NCBI RefSeq assembly: GCF_017876115.1
Contig: NZ_JAGINO010000008.1
Location: forward strand, 62,001-126,000
Length of the DNA stretch: 64,000 nt
Source of the DNA: Azospirillum picis
GTDB taxonomy: Bacteria > Pseudomonadota > Alphaproteobacteria > Azospirillales > Azospirillaceae
Direction: 5' to 3'
This document shows positions 35,447 to 45,178 of the stretch, one piece after another; the stretch's first letter is position 1; each line of letters opens with the position of its first letter. The notes below the pieces were generated by a model. That model saw only the letters and a list, made by a program, of their open reading frames with translations. It searched no databases and was not told where the DNA came from. The position numbers were made by a program, and so were the translations under genes.

Positions 35447-35905
35447 ATGCTCGACCTCATCTCCCCGCGCGCCATCCTCCCGAACCTGAAGGCCGGCAAC
35501 AAGAAGCAGGCCCTGCAGGAGATGGCGCGCAAAGCGTCCGAACTGACCGGCCAGCATGAGCGGGCGATCTTCGACGTGCTCCTGGAGCGCGAGCGGCTGG
35601 GCACGACCGGCGTGGGCCATGGCATCGCCATCCCGCACGGCAAGCTGTCCAGCCTCGACCGCGTCCACGGCGTGTTCGCCCGCCTGGAGCGGCCCATCGA
35701 TTTCGATGCGATCGATGAGCAGCCGGTCGACCTGATCTTCCTCCTCCTCGCTCCCGAGCAGGCGGGGGCCGATCACCTGAAGGCGCTGGCCCGTGTGTCG
35801 CGCCTGCTGCGCGACCAGTCCATGTGTGAGAAGCTGCGCGGTGCCGAGTCCGGCGACGCGATGTATGCGCTCCTGACCCAGCACGAGCCGAGCCCGTCGA
35901 ACTGA
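35447..35905 (+). CDS. ptsN: PTS IIA-like nitrogen regulatory protein PtsN
   Basis: A 152-residue EIIA-Ntr protein, the last phosphate carrier of the nitrogen PTS. The phospho-acceptor is His64 in GHGIAIPHGK; HLKALARVSRLLRD is another family stretch. It has no sugar transporter partner and instead regulates potassium transport, nitrogen and stress responses by binding target proteins. It closes the rpoN-hpf-ptsN block, and the first enzyme of the same chain, PtsP, lies 4 kb away. A terminator follows. Confidence 0.95.
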   Translation: MLDLISPRAILPNLKAGNKKQALQEMARKASELTGQHERAIFDVLLERERLGTTGVGHGIAIPHGKLSSLDRVHGVFARLERPIDFDAIDEQPVDLIFLLLAPEQAGADHLKALARVSRLLRDQSMCEKLRGAESGDAMYALLTQHEPSPSN

Positions 35906-35935
35906 CGGACGGCCCGTCCAGGGGGCGCCAGGGCG

Positions 35936-35974
35936 AAGGGGCCGCCGCACGGATCGTGCGCGGCCCTTTTTCTT
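35936..35974 (+). terminator. Rho-independent terminator after ptsN
   Basis: GGGCCGC (35939-35945) pairs with GCGGCCC (35960-35966), and beyond one bulged C the inner GCACG pairs with CGTGC around GAT. A run TTTTTCTT follows. It lies 31 bases after the ptsN stop. Confidence 0.85.
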
Positions 35975-36059
35975 GTTCGCGTCCGGCACACCGATTGGTG
36001 TGGGGCCGTGCAGGCTGGTACACTTGAGCCAAGCCGATCCACCGACCGGGGGCAGGGCC

Positions 36060-36605
36060 ATGGCCGACGCGCAGCGCAAAGCCTGGATTTCGCCGCAGGA
36101 CTATCTTGCCGGCGAGCGGGTCGCCGAGGTGCGCCACGAATATGTCGACGGCGAGATCTTCGCCATGGTCGGGGCGGGCCGGCGTCACGCGACCATCGTC
36201 GGCAATCTGTTCGTCGTCCTGCGGCAGGCCGCCCGCGCCAACGGAGGCCGGGCTTACGCCAACGACGTGAAGGTCCGGGTCGAGGCGGCGAACGCCTTCT
36301 ACTACCCCGACCTCATCGCGACCTGTGCCGACGGCGACGACGATCCCTATGTGGTCAAGCACCCGGTCCTGATTGTCGAGGTGCTGTCCGACAGCACGGA
36401 GGCGATCGACCGTCGCGAAAAGCGCACCAATTACCAGAGGATCCCGTCCCTGCGGGAGATCGTCCTGGTGTCGCAGGCCGACCGCCGGGTGGAGATCTAC
36501 CGCCGCGACCACGGCGGCTGGGTGACGGATGTGGTGACCGAGGGAACAGTACACCTAGCGTCGGTCGCCATGTCCGTTCCCCTCGATGCGCTTTACGAGG
36601 ATTGA
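36060..36605 (+). CDS. Uma2-family (DUF820) restriction-fold nuclease
   Basis: A 181-residue protein with the PD-(D/E)xK fold of the Uma2/DUF820 family. The pattern is visible: YVDGEIFAMVGAGRRHATIV, YYPDLIATCAD (catalytic Asp), VLIVEVLSDST (Glu) and REKRTNYQRIPSL (Lys/Tyr). These proteins are common in cyanobacteria and scattered in other bacteria, often in many copies; their target is unknown. The ATG at 36060 has GGGGGCAGGG upstream. It is a single gene just after the ptsN terminator and convergent with ubiG. Confidence 0.8.
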   Translation: MADAQRKAWISPQDYLAGERVAEVRHEYVDGEIFAMVGAGRRHATIVGNLFVVLRQAARANGGRAYANDVKVRVEAANAFYYPDLIATCADGDDDPYVVKHPVLIVEVLSDSTEAIDRREKRTNYQRIPSLREIVLVSQADRRVEIYRRDHGGWVTDVVTEGTVHLASVAMSVPLDALYED

Positions 36606-36612
36606 CAGAGGC

Positions 36613-37395
36613 CTACACCCTCTCCGCCCAGCCCATGTAGTTGACGTCGAGGTCGCGCGGGGCCAGCCGGAACTCGTCGCTCAGCGGGCTGTACGTGATG
36701 CCGGTGAGGTCGCGCATCGACAGCCCGTACGCGCGTACGGCGGCGCTCAGCTCGGACGGGCGGAGGAACTGGCGCCAGTTGTGGGTGCCGCGGGGCAGCC
36801 AGCGCAGGATGTATTCCGCCCCGACGATGGCGAGCGCGAAGGACTTCGGCGTCCGGTTCAGCGTCGCCAGGAACAGGACGCCGCCAGGGGCCAGCAGGTC
36901 GGCCAGCGACTTCACGAACAGCGGCACGTCGGCGACATGCTCGATCACCTCCATCGCCAGCACCACGTCGAACCTCTCGCCCGAGGCGGCCAGCGCCTCC
37001 GCGGTGGTGGCGCGGTAGTCGACCGCGACGCCGCTCTCCGCCGCGTGGGCGGCGGCCGTCCCGACGTTGCGCTCCGAGGCGTCGACGCCGACCACCGTGG
37101 CGCCCATGCGGGCGAGCGGCTCGGCCAGCAGGCCGCCGCCGCAGCCGATGTCGACCACGCGCAGGCCCGCCAGCGGGCTGGGCGCCAGCGGGTCGCGGCC
37201 CAGCCGCCGGCACACGCTGTCGCGGATGTAGGCGAGGCGCAGCGGGTTCAGCCGGTGGAGCGGCCGGAACTTGCCCGCCGGGTCCCACCATTCGGCGGCG
37301 ATGGCGGAGAAGCGCGCGACGTCCTCCGCATCCACGGTCCCTCCTGCCGGGGCGGTGGCGGTCGCGTGGGGGTGGGCCGAGGCGGAGGCGGTCAT
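36613..37395 (-). CDS. ubiG: UbiG, bifunctional ubiquinone O-methyltransferase
   Basis: A 260-residue SAM methyltransferase that does both O-methylations in ubiquinone synthesis. It has the family start [20 protein letters not shown] (about 28-47), the SAM loop [19 protein letters not shown] (about 83-101), the Asp of VVGVDASE, and the late motifs [10 protein letters not shown] and [13 protein letters not shown]; the membrane-binding region [12 protein letters not shown] follows. The ATG at 37395 gives a normal N-terminus, though no ribosome binding site stands out. It is divergent from lysC, as in many alphaproteobacteria. Confidence 0.95.
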   Translation of the reverse strand: MTASASAHPHATATAPAGGTVDAEDVARFSAIAAEWWDPAGKFRPLHRLNPLRLAYIRDSVCRRLGRDPLAPSPLAGLRVVDIGCGGGLLAEPLARMGATVVGVDASERNVGTAAAHAAESGVAVDYRATTAEALAASGERFDVVLAMEVIEHVADVPLFVKSLADLLAPGGVLFLATLNRTPKSFALAIVGAEYILRWLPRGTHNWRQFLRPSELSAAVRAYGLSMRDLTGITYSPLSDEFRLAPRDLDVNYMGWAERV

Positions 37396-37554
37396 GGCTG
37401 AAAATCCGTAAACAGTGAGGCGGGACGGGTGCGGGCAACTTGCCTCGCTTCCAGCGACGGAGTATGGATACGCCGCCCCGCGCCGGCAACGGTGGAGCGG
37501 GGGTGCGCTTCGCCGCGCCCGACCGATCGGATGCGGCCAGACATGGTGTGAGGT

Positions 37555-38790
37555 ATGGCGCGGATCGTCCTGAAGTTCGGAGGCACGTCGGTCGGCGACA
37601 TCGACCGCATCAAGAACGTGGCCCGGAAGGTCGAGCAGGAAGTCAAGGCGGGGCATCAGGTCGCCGTCGTCGTGTCGGCGATGTCCGGCGTGACCAACCA
37701 GCTCGTCAAGTACTGCAACGACATCGACAAGCTGCACGACGCGCGCGAATACGACGCGGTCGTGGCGTCCGGCGAGCAGGTGACCTCGGGCCTGCTGGCC
37801 ATCGCGCTGCAGTCGCTCGGCATCCCCGCCCGCTCCTGGGCCGGCTGGCAGGTGCCGCTCCGCACCGACGACACCCACGGCAAGGCGCGCATCGTCTCCA
37901 TCGACACCACCGAGATGGAAAAGTCCCTGCAGACCGGCGAGGTCGCCGTGGTCGCGGGCTTCCAGGGCGTGTCCGAGCAGGGGCGCATCACCACGCTGGG
38001 CCGCGGCGGCTCCGACACCTCGGCGGTGGCGCTGGCGGCGGCGGTCAAGGCCGACCGCTGCGACATCTACACCGACGTGGACGGCGTCTACACCACCGAC
38101 CCGCGTATCGTCTCCAAGGCCCGCAAGCTCGACAAGATCACCTACGAGGAGATGCTGGAGCTGGCCTCGCAGGGGGCCAAGGTGCTTCAGACCCGCTCGG
38201 TCGAGATGGCGATGAACCACCGCGTGCGCGTGCAGGTGCTGTCCAGCTTCGAGGCTGCGGCCGGCAGCTCGCTTCCCGGAACCCTGGTTGTTGACGAGGA
38301 CGAGATCGTGGAAAAGGAAGTTGTGAGCGGCATCGCCTACAGCCGCGACGAGGCGAAGATCACCCTGGTCGGCGTCGCCGACCGTCCGGGCGTGGCCGCC
38401 GCCATCTTCGGCCCGCTGACCGACAACGCCGTCAACGTCGACATGATCGTCCAGAACGTGTCGGAGGACGGCAAGTCGACCGACATGACCTTCACCGTCG
38501 GCAAGGCGGACCTCGCCCGCGCCGTCAAGGTGCTGGAGGACGCGCAGTCCACCCTGAACTACAAGCGCATCGTGTCCGACGCCAACGTGGTCAAGGTGTC
38601 GGTCATCGGCGTCGGCATGCGCAGCCATGCCGGCGTCGCCCAGCGCATGTTCAAGGCGCTTGCCGACAAGGGCATCAACATCCAGGTCATCTCGACCTCC
38701 GAGATCAAGATCTCCGTCCTGATCGCCGAGGAGTATGCGGAGCTGGCGCTGCGCGCGCTGCACACCGCGTACGGCCTGGACGCCGCCTGA
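37555..38790 (+). CDS. lysC: Aspartate kinase
   Basis: A 411-residue monofunctional aspartokinase, first enzyme of the lysine, threonine and methionine pathway. The kinase domain carries KFGGTSVGD (7-15), [11 protein letters not shown] (about 72-82) and [15 protein letters not shown] (about 149-163). Two ACT domains in the C-terminal 150 residues ([15 protein letters not shown] and [16 protein letters not shown]) bind the feedback amino acids. Because of its length a second, internal beta-subunit start may be used, as in other lysC genes; this was not examined further. It is divergent from ubiG. Confidence 0.95.
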   Translation: MARIVLKFGGTSVGDIDRIKNVARKVEQEVKAGHQVAVVVSAMSGVTNQLVKYCNDIDKLHDAREYDAVVASGEQVTSGLLAIALQSLGIPARSWAGWQVPLRTDDTHGKARIVSIDTTEMEKSLQTGEVAVVAGFQGVSEQGRITTLGRGGSDTSAVALAAAVKADRCDIYTDVDGVYTTDPRIVSKARKLDKITYEEMLELASQGAKVLQTRSVEMAMNHRVRVQVLSSFEAAAGSSLPGTLVVDEDEIVEKEVVSGIAYSRDEAKITLVGVADRPGVAAAIFGPLTDNAVNVDMIVQNVSEDGKSTDMTFTVGKADLARAVKVLEDAQSTLNYKRIVSDANVVKVSVIGVGMRSHAGVAQRMFKALADKGINIQVISTSEIKISVLIAEEYAELALRALHTAYGLDAA

Positions 38791-38843
38791 GCACCGGTGG
38801 GAACCCGCTTGCCGGGGACCGCAACAGCAGGGGAGGGCCGGTG

Positions 38844-39971
38844 ATGACCGACGCCATTTCGTACGCGGCGGCTCCGGCTCCGGCCCCGGCCCCAACCCCG
38901 TTGGCCGGCAGGGCAGCGCGGGCGCGCCTCGACCGGCTCTGGCAGCGGGGGTGCGATTTCCTCGGCACCCCCACCGCCATCATGGGCGGGGCGATGAGCT
39001 GGGTGTCGGAACGGCGCCTCGTCGCCGCCATTTCCGATGCCGGCGGCTTCGGCGTGCTGGCCTGCGGCTCGATGGGGCCGGACCAGCTCGCCGAGGAGAT
39101 CGCCGCCACCAGGGCGCTGACCGCCCGGCCGTTCGGCGTCAACCTGATCAACATGCATCCGGCGCTCGACCGCCTGCTCGACGTCTGCCGCGAGCAGGCG
39201 GTCGGGCATGTGGTGATCGCCGGCGGCCTGCCGTCTGGCGCCACCCTGCGCCGCATCAAGGACGGCGGGGCCAAGGCGCTGGCCTTCGCCCCCACCCTGA
39301 TCGCCGGCCGGCGGCTGGTGAAGCAGGGCGCCGACGCGCTGGTGATCGAGGGGACCGAGGCCGGCGGGCATATCGGCCCGGTATCCACCACGGTGCTGGC
39401 GCAGGAGATCCTGCCGGACCTGCGCGAGGTGCCGGTCTTCGTCGCCGGCGGCATCGGCCGCGGCGAGACCATCCTCTCCTACCTGGAGCTGGGAGCCTCC
39501 GGGGTGCAGATCGGCACCCGCTTCGTCTGCGCCACCGAGTGCATCGCCCATCCCAGCTTCAAGCAGGCCTTCATCCGGGCCTCGGCCCGCGACGCCCAGC
39601 CGTCGGTGCAGATCGACCCGCGCTTTCCCGTCATCCCGGTGCGGGCGCTGGCGAACGAGGCGTCCAAGCGCTTCATGGAGTTCCAGCGCGAGGTCATCGC
39701 CAAGGTCGACGCCGGGGCCATGGGCCGCGACGAGGGCATCCTGGAGATCGAGCATTTCTGGGCCGGCGCCCTGCGCCGGGCGGTCATCGACGGCGACGTG
39801 GAAAGCGGCTCGCTGATGGCCGGCCAGAGCGTCGGGCTGGTCACCCGCGAGCAGCCGGTGGCGGAAATCCTGGCCGAATTGACCGCCCAGGCGGAAACGG
39901 CCCTGGCACGGCGGGCAGGCGATGAGGCATCGTTGGGCATGATGGCGGACCAGGCCGTGGGAGCCCTGTAG
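38844..39971 (+). CDS. Flavin-dependent nitronate monooxygenase-like enzyme (NMO/FabK family)
   Basis: A 375-residue FMN enzyme with a TIM-barrel fold. After an Ala/Pro-rich leader the core shows [31 protein letters not shown], the FMN phosphate-binding phrases [12 protein letters not shown] and [11 protein letters not shown], and [20 protein letters not shown]. Members are nitronate monooxygenases, enoyl-ACP reductases (FabK) or unassigned; the conserved His of EGTEAGGH fits NMO, but the substrate is not certain. The ATG at 38844 has GGGAGGG 6 bases upstream; a GTG at 38841 is possible. ptsP starts 2 bases after the stop, so they are cotranscribed. Confidence 0.82.
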   Translation: MTDAISYAAAPAPAPAPTPLAGRAARARLDRLWQRGCDFLGTPTAIMGGAMSWVSERRLVAAISDAGGFGVLACGSMGPDQLAEEIAATRALTARPFGVNLINMHPALDRLLDVCREQAVGHVVIAGGLPSGATLRRIKDGGAKALAFAPTLIAGRRLVKQGADALVIEGTEAGGHIGPVSTTVLAQEILPDLREVPVFVAGGIGRGETILSYLELGASGVQIGTRFVCATECIAHPSFKQAFIRASARDAQPSVQIDPRFPVIPVRALANEASKRFMEFQREVIAKVDAGAMGRDEGILEIEHFWAGALRRAVIDGDVESGSLMAGQSVGLVTREQPVAEILAELTAQAETALARRAGDEASLGMMADQAVGAL

Positions 39972-39973
39972 CG

Positions 39974-42280
39974 ATGACCGAGACCCTCGAGACGGCAGCC
40001 GGCGACGGGGGGGCGGGTCCCCGCTTCGACGGCACCTCGTCGCGCCGGCTGCTGGCCCGCCTGCGCGACATCATGGCCGGCTCGGGGTCCGGGCAGGAGC
40101 GGCTGGACAAGATCGTCACGCTGATCGCGGCGGAGATGAAGGCCGACGTCTGCTCCTGCTACGTCATGCGGGCCGGCGAGGTGCTGGAGCTGTTCTCCAC
40201 CGAGGGCCTGAACAAGACCGCCGTCCACAACACCCGCCTGCGGGTGGGCGAGGGCATCGTCGGCTACATCGCCGGCCACGCCCGCTCGGTCGCGCTGGAC
40301 AACGCGCCCTCCCATCCCAGCTTCGCCTACCGCCCGGAGACCGGCGAGGATCCCTTCCAGTCGCTGGCCGGCGTGCCGATCCTGCGCGGCAGCAAGGTGC
40401 GCGGCGTGCTGGTGATCCAACACAAGGACCGCCGCCGCTACGTCGAGGAGGAGGTCGAGACCCTCCAGACCATCGCCATGGTCGTCGCCGAACTGGTGGC
40501 CCAGAGCGAGCTGGTCAACCCGGTGGAGGTCACCACCACCGGCGATCCCGTGCTGCTGCCGGCCCGCCTGTCGGGCACGGCGATGAGCGCCGGGCTGGCC
40601 ATGGGGCTCGCCGTCATCCACCGGCCGCAACTGACCGTGCGCCAGATGGTGGCGGAGGACGCCGATGCCGAGCTGGAGCGCTTCAATGCCGCGCTGCAGA
40701 CCATGCACAGCGCCATCGACGACCTGCTGGAGGCGGCGTCGCTGGCGGGCCTCAGCGAACCGCGCGACATCCTGGAGACCTACCGGATGTTCGCCGAGGA
40801 CCGCGGCTGGCTGTCGCGCATCCGCGAGGCGATCCGCGTCGGCCTGACGGCCGAGGCGGCGGTTCAGCAGGTGCAGAACGACACCCGCGCCCGCATGAGC
40901 CATCTGACCGATCCCTACATCCGGGAACGGCTGATGGATTTCGAGGACCTGACCAACAGGTTGCTGCAACATCTGGCCGGCAAGACCAGCGGGACCGACG
41001 GCGCCACCCTGCCCGACGACATGATCCTGGTCGCCCGCTCGATGGGGCCGGCGGAGCTGCTGGATTACGACCGCACCCGCCTGCGCGGCCTGCTGCTGGA
41101 GGAGGGCTCGCCGGCCAGCCATGTCTGCATCGTCGCCCGCGCCCTCAACATCCCGGTGGTGCAGGCCGGCGACGCGCTCAACCGGATCGAGGCGCTCGAC
41201 CAGTTGATCGTCGACGGCGACCATGGGCAGGTCTTCATCCGCCCGGCCGAAGACATCCAGATGGCCTTCGCCGAGGCGGTGGCGCTGCAGCACCGCAAGG
41301 AGCAGATGTATGCGGAGATCCGCAACCTGCCCTCGGTGACGCGCGACGGGGTGCCGATCTCGATCCAGCTCAACTGCGGCCTGCTGATCGACCTGCCGCA
41401 CCTGAAGGCCAGCGGCGCCGAGGGGGTGGGGCTCTACCGCACCGAAATTCCCTTCATGGTCCGCGCCTCCTACCCGGACGTGAAGGCGCAGACCGACCTC
41501 TACGGGCGGATCATGGACGAGGTCGGCGACCGGCCGATCGTCTTCCGCACGCTGGACGTCGGCGGCGACAAGATGCTGCCCTACATGACCGGTGGCGAGG
41601 AGGAGAACCCGGCGCTGGGCTGGCGCGCCGTGCGCATCGGGCTCGACCACCCGTCGCTGCTGCGCCAGCAGTTGCGCGCCCTGCTGCTGGCGGCGGCCGG
41701 GAGGCCGCTGTCGGTGATGTTCCCGATGATCGCCGAGGTGGCGGAGTTCGACGGCGCCCGCCGGCTGGTCGACCTGGAGCTGAGGCGTCTGTCCTCCCAG
41801 GGCATCGCGCCGCCCAGCAGCCTGCGCGTCGGCACGATGCTGGAGGTGCCGTCGCTGCTCTGGCAGTTGCCGGCCCTGCTGCCGAAGCTGGATTTCCTGT
41901 CGGTCGGCTCCAACGACCTGACCCAGTACCTGTTCGCCGCCGACCGCGGCAACCCGCGCACCTCGACCCGCTACGACCCGCTGTCGCCGGCGATGCTGTG
42001 CGTCATGCGCCGGCTGGTCGACGAGTGCGGCAGGCACAAGGTGTCGCTGTCGATCTGCGGCGAGATGGCCGGCCGGCCGCTCGACGCCATGGCCCTGATC
42101 GGCGTCGGCTTCCGCACCCTGTCGATGTCGCCGCCCTCGGTCGGCCCGGTGAAGACCATGCTGCGCTCGCTCGACGTCGCGGCGCTGCGCCAGTACATGA
42201 GCGGGCTCTACACCGGCGCCGACCACAGCCTGCGCGACAAGCTGAGGACCTTCGCCAAGGACCATGGCGTGATCATCTGA
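39974..42280 (+). CDS. ptsP: PtsP, enzyme I of the nitrogen PTS
   Basis: A 768-residue phosphoenolpyruvate-protein phosphotransferase. An N-terminal GAF domain (about 20-170), which in other species senses glutamine, is followed by the EI N-terminal helical domain, the phosphohistidine domain (GSPASHVCIVAR, active His383) and the PEP-binding barrel (MLEVPSLLW, SVGSNDLTQYLFAADR, SICGEMAGRPL with active Cys695). It takes phosphate from PEP and passes it via NPr to PtsN (35447). NPr is not in this window. The gene lies 2 bases after the oxidoreductase gene. Confidence 0.95.
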   Translation: MTETLETAAGDGGAGPRFDGTSSRRLLARLRDIMAGSGSGQERLDKIVTLIAAEMKADVCSCYVMRAGEVLELFSTEGLNKTAVHNTRLRVGEGIVGYIAGHARSVALDNAPSHPSFAYRPETGEDPFQSLAGVPILRGSKVRGVLVIQHKDRRRYVEEEVETLQTIAMVVAELVAQSELVNPVEVTTTGDPVLLPARLSGTAMSAGLAMGLAVIHRPQLTVRQMVAEDADAELERFNAALQTMHSAIDDLLEAASLAGLSEPRDILETYRMFAEDRGWLSRIREAIRVGLTAEAAVQQVQNDTRARMSHLTDPYIRERLMDFEDLTNRLLQHLAGKTSGTDGATLPDDMILVARSMGPAELLDYDRTRLRGLLLEEGSPASHVCIVARALNIPVVQAGDALNRIEALDQLIVDGDHGQVFIRPAEDIQMAFAEAVALQHRKEQMYAEIRNLPSVTRDGVPISIQLNCGLLIDLPHLKASGAEGVGLYRTEIPFMVRASYPDVKAQTDLYGRIMDEVGDRPIVFRTLDVGGDKMLPYMTGGEEENPALGWRAVRIGLDHPSLLRQQLRALLLAAAGRPLSVMFPMIAEVAEFDGARRLVDLELRRLSSQGIAPPSSLRVGTMLEVPSLLWQLPALLPKLDFLSVGSNDLTQYLFAADRGNPRTSTRYDPLSPAMLCVMRRLVDECGRHKVSLSICGEMAGRPLDAMALIGVGFRTLSMSPPSVGPVKTMLRSLDVAALRQYMSGLYTGADHSLRDKLRTFAKDHGVII

Positions 42281-42491
42281 CGGGCTGCCGGCGGGCTGCG
42301 GGCGGGCCGTCGACCGGCCTGCGGCGGTGCCCGCACGCCACTTGTCACGGCCCGGCTCCCGTCGGCGGGTGGTCATTGCGGTTGCGCCGCGGGGGCGGCA
42401 TGTCGTACGCATTCCGTCGAGCGCATCCCCGAGGATGCCCCGGTGCGCGGCCCCGCGGGCGCGCCCCCCGTTGCGAGCAGATGGCGAGCCC

Positions 42492-43760
42492 ATGGCCAAG
42501 CGCAAGGTTTTCGACGATTTCGATCCGGCCCCCGCCGGTCCCTCCATCTCCGAGACACTGCGCGCGACGCGCATGGCGCACGGCTACGACCTGCGCGAAG
42601 TCGCCGCGATGCTGCGCATCCGCTATCCCTACCTGCTGGCGATCGAGGAGGGCCGGTTCCAGGACCTGCCGGGCAGCACCTACGCCATCGGCTTCCTGCG
42701 CTCCTACGCCGAGGCCCTGGGGCTGGACCCCGACGCGGTCGTCGCCCGCTACAAGGAGGAGGCGGCCGGCACCGTCCGCCGCCAGGAACTGTACCTGCCG
42801 ACCCCGGCGGCGGAAGGACGGGCGTCCGGCGGCACCCTGCTGCTGGGCACGCTGGTGCTGGCCGGTATCGTCTATGGCGGCTGGTACTATCTGTCGGCCA
42901 CCGACCGTTCGGTCGCAGACTTCGTGCCGACGCTGCCCGACCGGCTGGTCTCGCTGCTCGACGGCGTGCCGACGAAGCCGGAAACCGCGGGCGGCACCGC
43001 GCCGTCGGACCAGCAGCAGACGGTCGCCGGCGTCCAGCCGCCGGCCCAGGCTCCGACACAGCCTCCTGCCCAGGCCCCGGCACAGACATCGGTGCAGTCG
43101 CCGGCCGGGGGATCGCCGGCGGCGCTGACCCCGCCGGCCGACCAACCGCCCTCCGCCTCCCAGCAGACGGCGGCCGGGACGCCCCCCGCGACCACCGCCG
43201 CGCCGGCCGGGCAGGCTTCCGGGACCGTTCCCGCCGCCAGGCCGCCGGCCGGCTCCGCCGTACCGGGCAGGCCGGCGACCGTCGCCGCACTGCCACCCGC
43301 CGCGCCGTCCGCTTCCCCATCCGCCGCGTCCTCCGGGATGACCAACGTTCCGCCGCCGCCGTCCGAGGATGACGAGGACGATGCGCCGGAGGCGCCGACA
43401 CCGCTGAACGCCGCCGCGCCGCCGCCGGCCGCTCCGGCCGCGCCACCGGCGCCGGCCGCCGAGACGGTGCCGGCGAACGGCAAGGTCTACGGCACGCTGA
43501 ACACCAACGCGAAGCTGATCCTGAAGGCGACGCAGGATAGCTGGCTGCAGGTGCGGGACGGCAGCGAGATCGTCTTCACGCGCGTGCTCAAGCCGGGCGA
43601 CACCTTCCGCGTTCCCGACAAGCCCAACGTGAAGATCCGCACCGGCAACGCCGGCGGCCTGGTGGTGATGGCCGACGGCGCCGAAAGCCCGCCGCTCGGC
43701 TCCACCGGCCAGGTGCTGCGCGACGTCAGCATCGACTCGCACGGGCTGGTACGCCGCTGA
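42492..43760 (+). CDS. RodZ-like helix-turn-helix membrane protein with DUF4115
   Basis: A 422-residue protein built like RodZ. A cytoplasmic helix-turn-helix of the Cro/XRE type (about 18-90; SISETLRATRMAHGYDLREV, then SYAEALGLDP) is followed by one membrane segment (about 117-137; LLLGTLVLAGIVYGGWYYL). Then comes a Pro/Ala/Gln-rich periplasmic linker of some 170 residues and a C-terminal DUF4115 beta domain (from about 335; DSWLQVRDGSEIVFTRVLKP). RodZ links MreB to the wall-building machinery and sets cell shape. In many proteobacteria it precedes ispG, as here. The ATG at 42492 has only a weak site. Confidence 0.88.
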   Translation: MAKRKVFDDFDPAPAGPSISETLRATRMAHGYDLREVAAMLRIRYPYLLAIEEGRFQDLPGSTYAIGFLRSYAEALGLDPDAVVARYKEEAAGTVRRQELYLPTPAAEGRASGGTLLLGTLVLAGIVYGGWYYLSATDRSVADFVPTLPDRLVSLLDGVPTKPETAGGTAPSDQQQTVAGVQPPAQAPTQPPAQAPAQTSVQSPAGGSPAALTPPADQPPSASQQTAAGTPPATTAAPAGQASGTVPAARPPAGSAVPGRPATVAALPPAAPSASPSAASSGMTNVPPPPSEDDEDDAPEAPTPLNAAAPPPAAPAAPPAPAAETVPANGKVYGTLNTNAKLILKATQDSWLQVRDGSEIVFTRVLKPGDTFRVPDKPNVKIRTGNAGGLVVMADGAESPPLGSTGQVLRDVSIDSHGLVRR

Positions 43761-43944
43761 GCACACCCGCTGAGCGTACCCGTTGAGTGCACGGCCGCCG
43801 CCGGGACGGGGGCCTTCACCGGGGGGAGCCGGTCACAAGGCTCCTATGACTTGAATCGGGGGCGGCGGAGCGCACTTCTGGCCTGACGCCGGCTGCGCTA
43901 GGATGCGCCCCCGGCACCGTTCTGCTGTCCAGAGGCTTTCCGTC

Positions 43945-45141
43945 ATGACCGTGCGCGCCTATCGCCAGATCCTCCGCCGCAAATCGCGCCAGATTCGCGT
44001 CGGCAACGTGCTTGTCGGCGGCGACGCGCCGATCTCGGTCCAGACGATGACCAACACGCCGACCACCGACGTGAAGGCGACGGTCGAGCAGATCCAGGCG
44101 GCCGAGCGGGTGGGGGCCGACATCGTCCGCGTCTCCTGCCCCGACCGCGAGTCGGCGCTGGCGCTGAAGGAGATCGTGCGGCAGGTGAAGGTGCCGATCG
44201 TCGCCGACATCCATTTCCACTACAAGCGCGCCATCGAGGCGGCGGAGAGCGGGGCGGCCTGCCTGCGCATCAACCCCGGCAACATCGGCTCGGCCGAGCG
44301 GGTGCGCGAGGTGGTGAAGGCGGCCAAGGACCACGGCTGCTCGATGCGCATCGGCGTCAATGCCGGCTCGCTGGAGCAGGACCTGCTGGAGAAATACGGC
44401 GAGCCCTGCCCCGAGGCGATGGTCGAGAGCGCGCTGAACCATGCGAAGATCCTGGAAGACAACGACTTCCGCGAGTTCAAGATCTCGGTGAAGGCCTCCG
44501 ACGCCTTCCTGGCGGTCGCCGCCTACCAGGGGCTGGCCGAGGCCTGCGACTATCCGCTGCACATCGGCATCACCGAGGCCGGCGGCCTGCGCGCCGGCAC
44601 GGTGAAGTCGTCGATCGGGCTCGGCATGCTGCTGTGGTCGGGCATCGGCGACACCCTGCGCGTCTCGCTGTCGGCCGACCCGACGGAAGAGGTCCTGGTC
44701 GGCTACGACATCCTGAAATCGCTGGGGCTGCGCCGCCGCGGCGTGACGGTGATCTCCTGCCCGAGCTGCGCCCGCCAGAACTTCAACGTCATCAAGACGG
44801 TGGAACTGCTGGAGCAGCGGCTGGCCCACATCACCACGCCGCTGACCCTGTCGGTGATCGGCTGCGTCGTCAACGGCCCGGGCGAGGCGCGGGAGACCGA
44901 CATCGGCCTGACCGGCGGCGGCAACAACACCCACCAGGTCTACCTGTCGGGCGTCACCGACCACCGGCTGAAGGACCAGGACATCGTCGACCACCTGGTC
45001 GGGCTGGTCGAGAAGAAGGCCGCCGAGATCGAGGCGGCGAAGGCCGAGAGCGCCCGAAACCAGACCGGCCAAGACCAGACCGGCCAAGACCAGACTGGCC
45101 AAGACCAGACCGCCCGAGACGTGGCGCCGGCCGCGGAGTAA
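43945..45141 (+). CDS. ispG: IspG, flavodoxin-dependent (E)-4-hydroxy-3-methylbut-2-enyl-diphosphate synthase
   Basis: A 398-residue enzyme of the MEP isoprenoid pathway. The N-terminal TIM barrel has [28 protein letters not shown] and [10 protein letters not shown]; the C-terminal domain binds one 4Fe-4S cluster through [11 protein letters not shown] and [13 protein letters not shown], followed by ADIG-like TDIGLTGG. The ATG at 43945 has AGAGG upstream. Unusual: after the family end the gene adds a tail of five-residue repeats (QTGQD three times, then QTARD), coded by 15-bp tandem repeats. hemA follows after 37 bases. Confidence 0.95.
   Translation: MTVRAYRQILRRKSRQIRVGNVLVGGDAPISVQTMTNTPTTDVKATVEQIQAAERVGADIVRVSCPDRESALALKEIVRQVKVPIVADIHFHYKRAIEAAESGAACLRINPGNIGSAERVREVVKAAKDHGCSMRIGVNAGSLEQDLLEKYGEPCPEAMVESALNHAKILEDNDFREFKISVKASDAFLAVAAYQGLAEACDYPLHIGITEAGGLRAGTVKSSIGLGMLLWSGIGDTLRVSLSADPTEEVLVGYDILKSLGLRRRGVTVISCPSCARQNFNVIKTVELLEQRLAHITTPLTLSVIGCVVNGPGEARETDIGLTGGGNNTHQVYLSGVTDHRLKDQDIVDHLVGLVEKKAAEIEAAKAESARNQTGQDQTGQDQTGQDQTARDVAPAAE
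45061..45120. repeat. 15-bp tandem repeat in the 3' end of ispG
   Basis: Four copies of CAGACCGGCCAAGAC, the first two identical, the third with one change and the fourth with a few. Copy number could vary between strains without a frameshift because the unit is five codons. Confidence 0.85.
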
Positions 45142-45178
45142 GCTGCCCTCGAATTGGGCAGGGACAGCGACCAGCGGC

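Noticed and set aside
43756..43794. Three near-copies of a 13-base unit (GCTGAGCACACCC) after the RodZ-like gene
   Set aside because: They are short and diverged, without pairing potential or a likely role; probably slippage in non-coding DNA.
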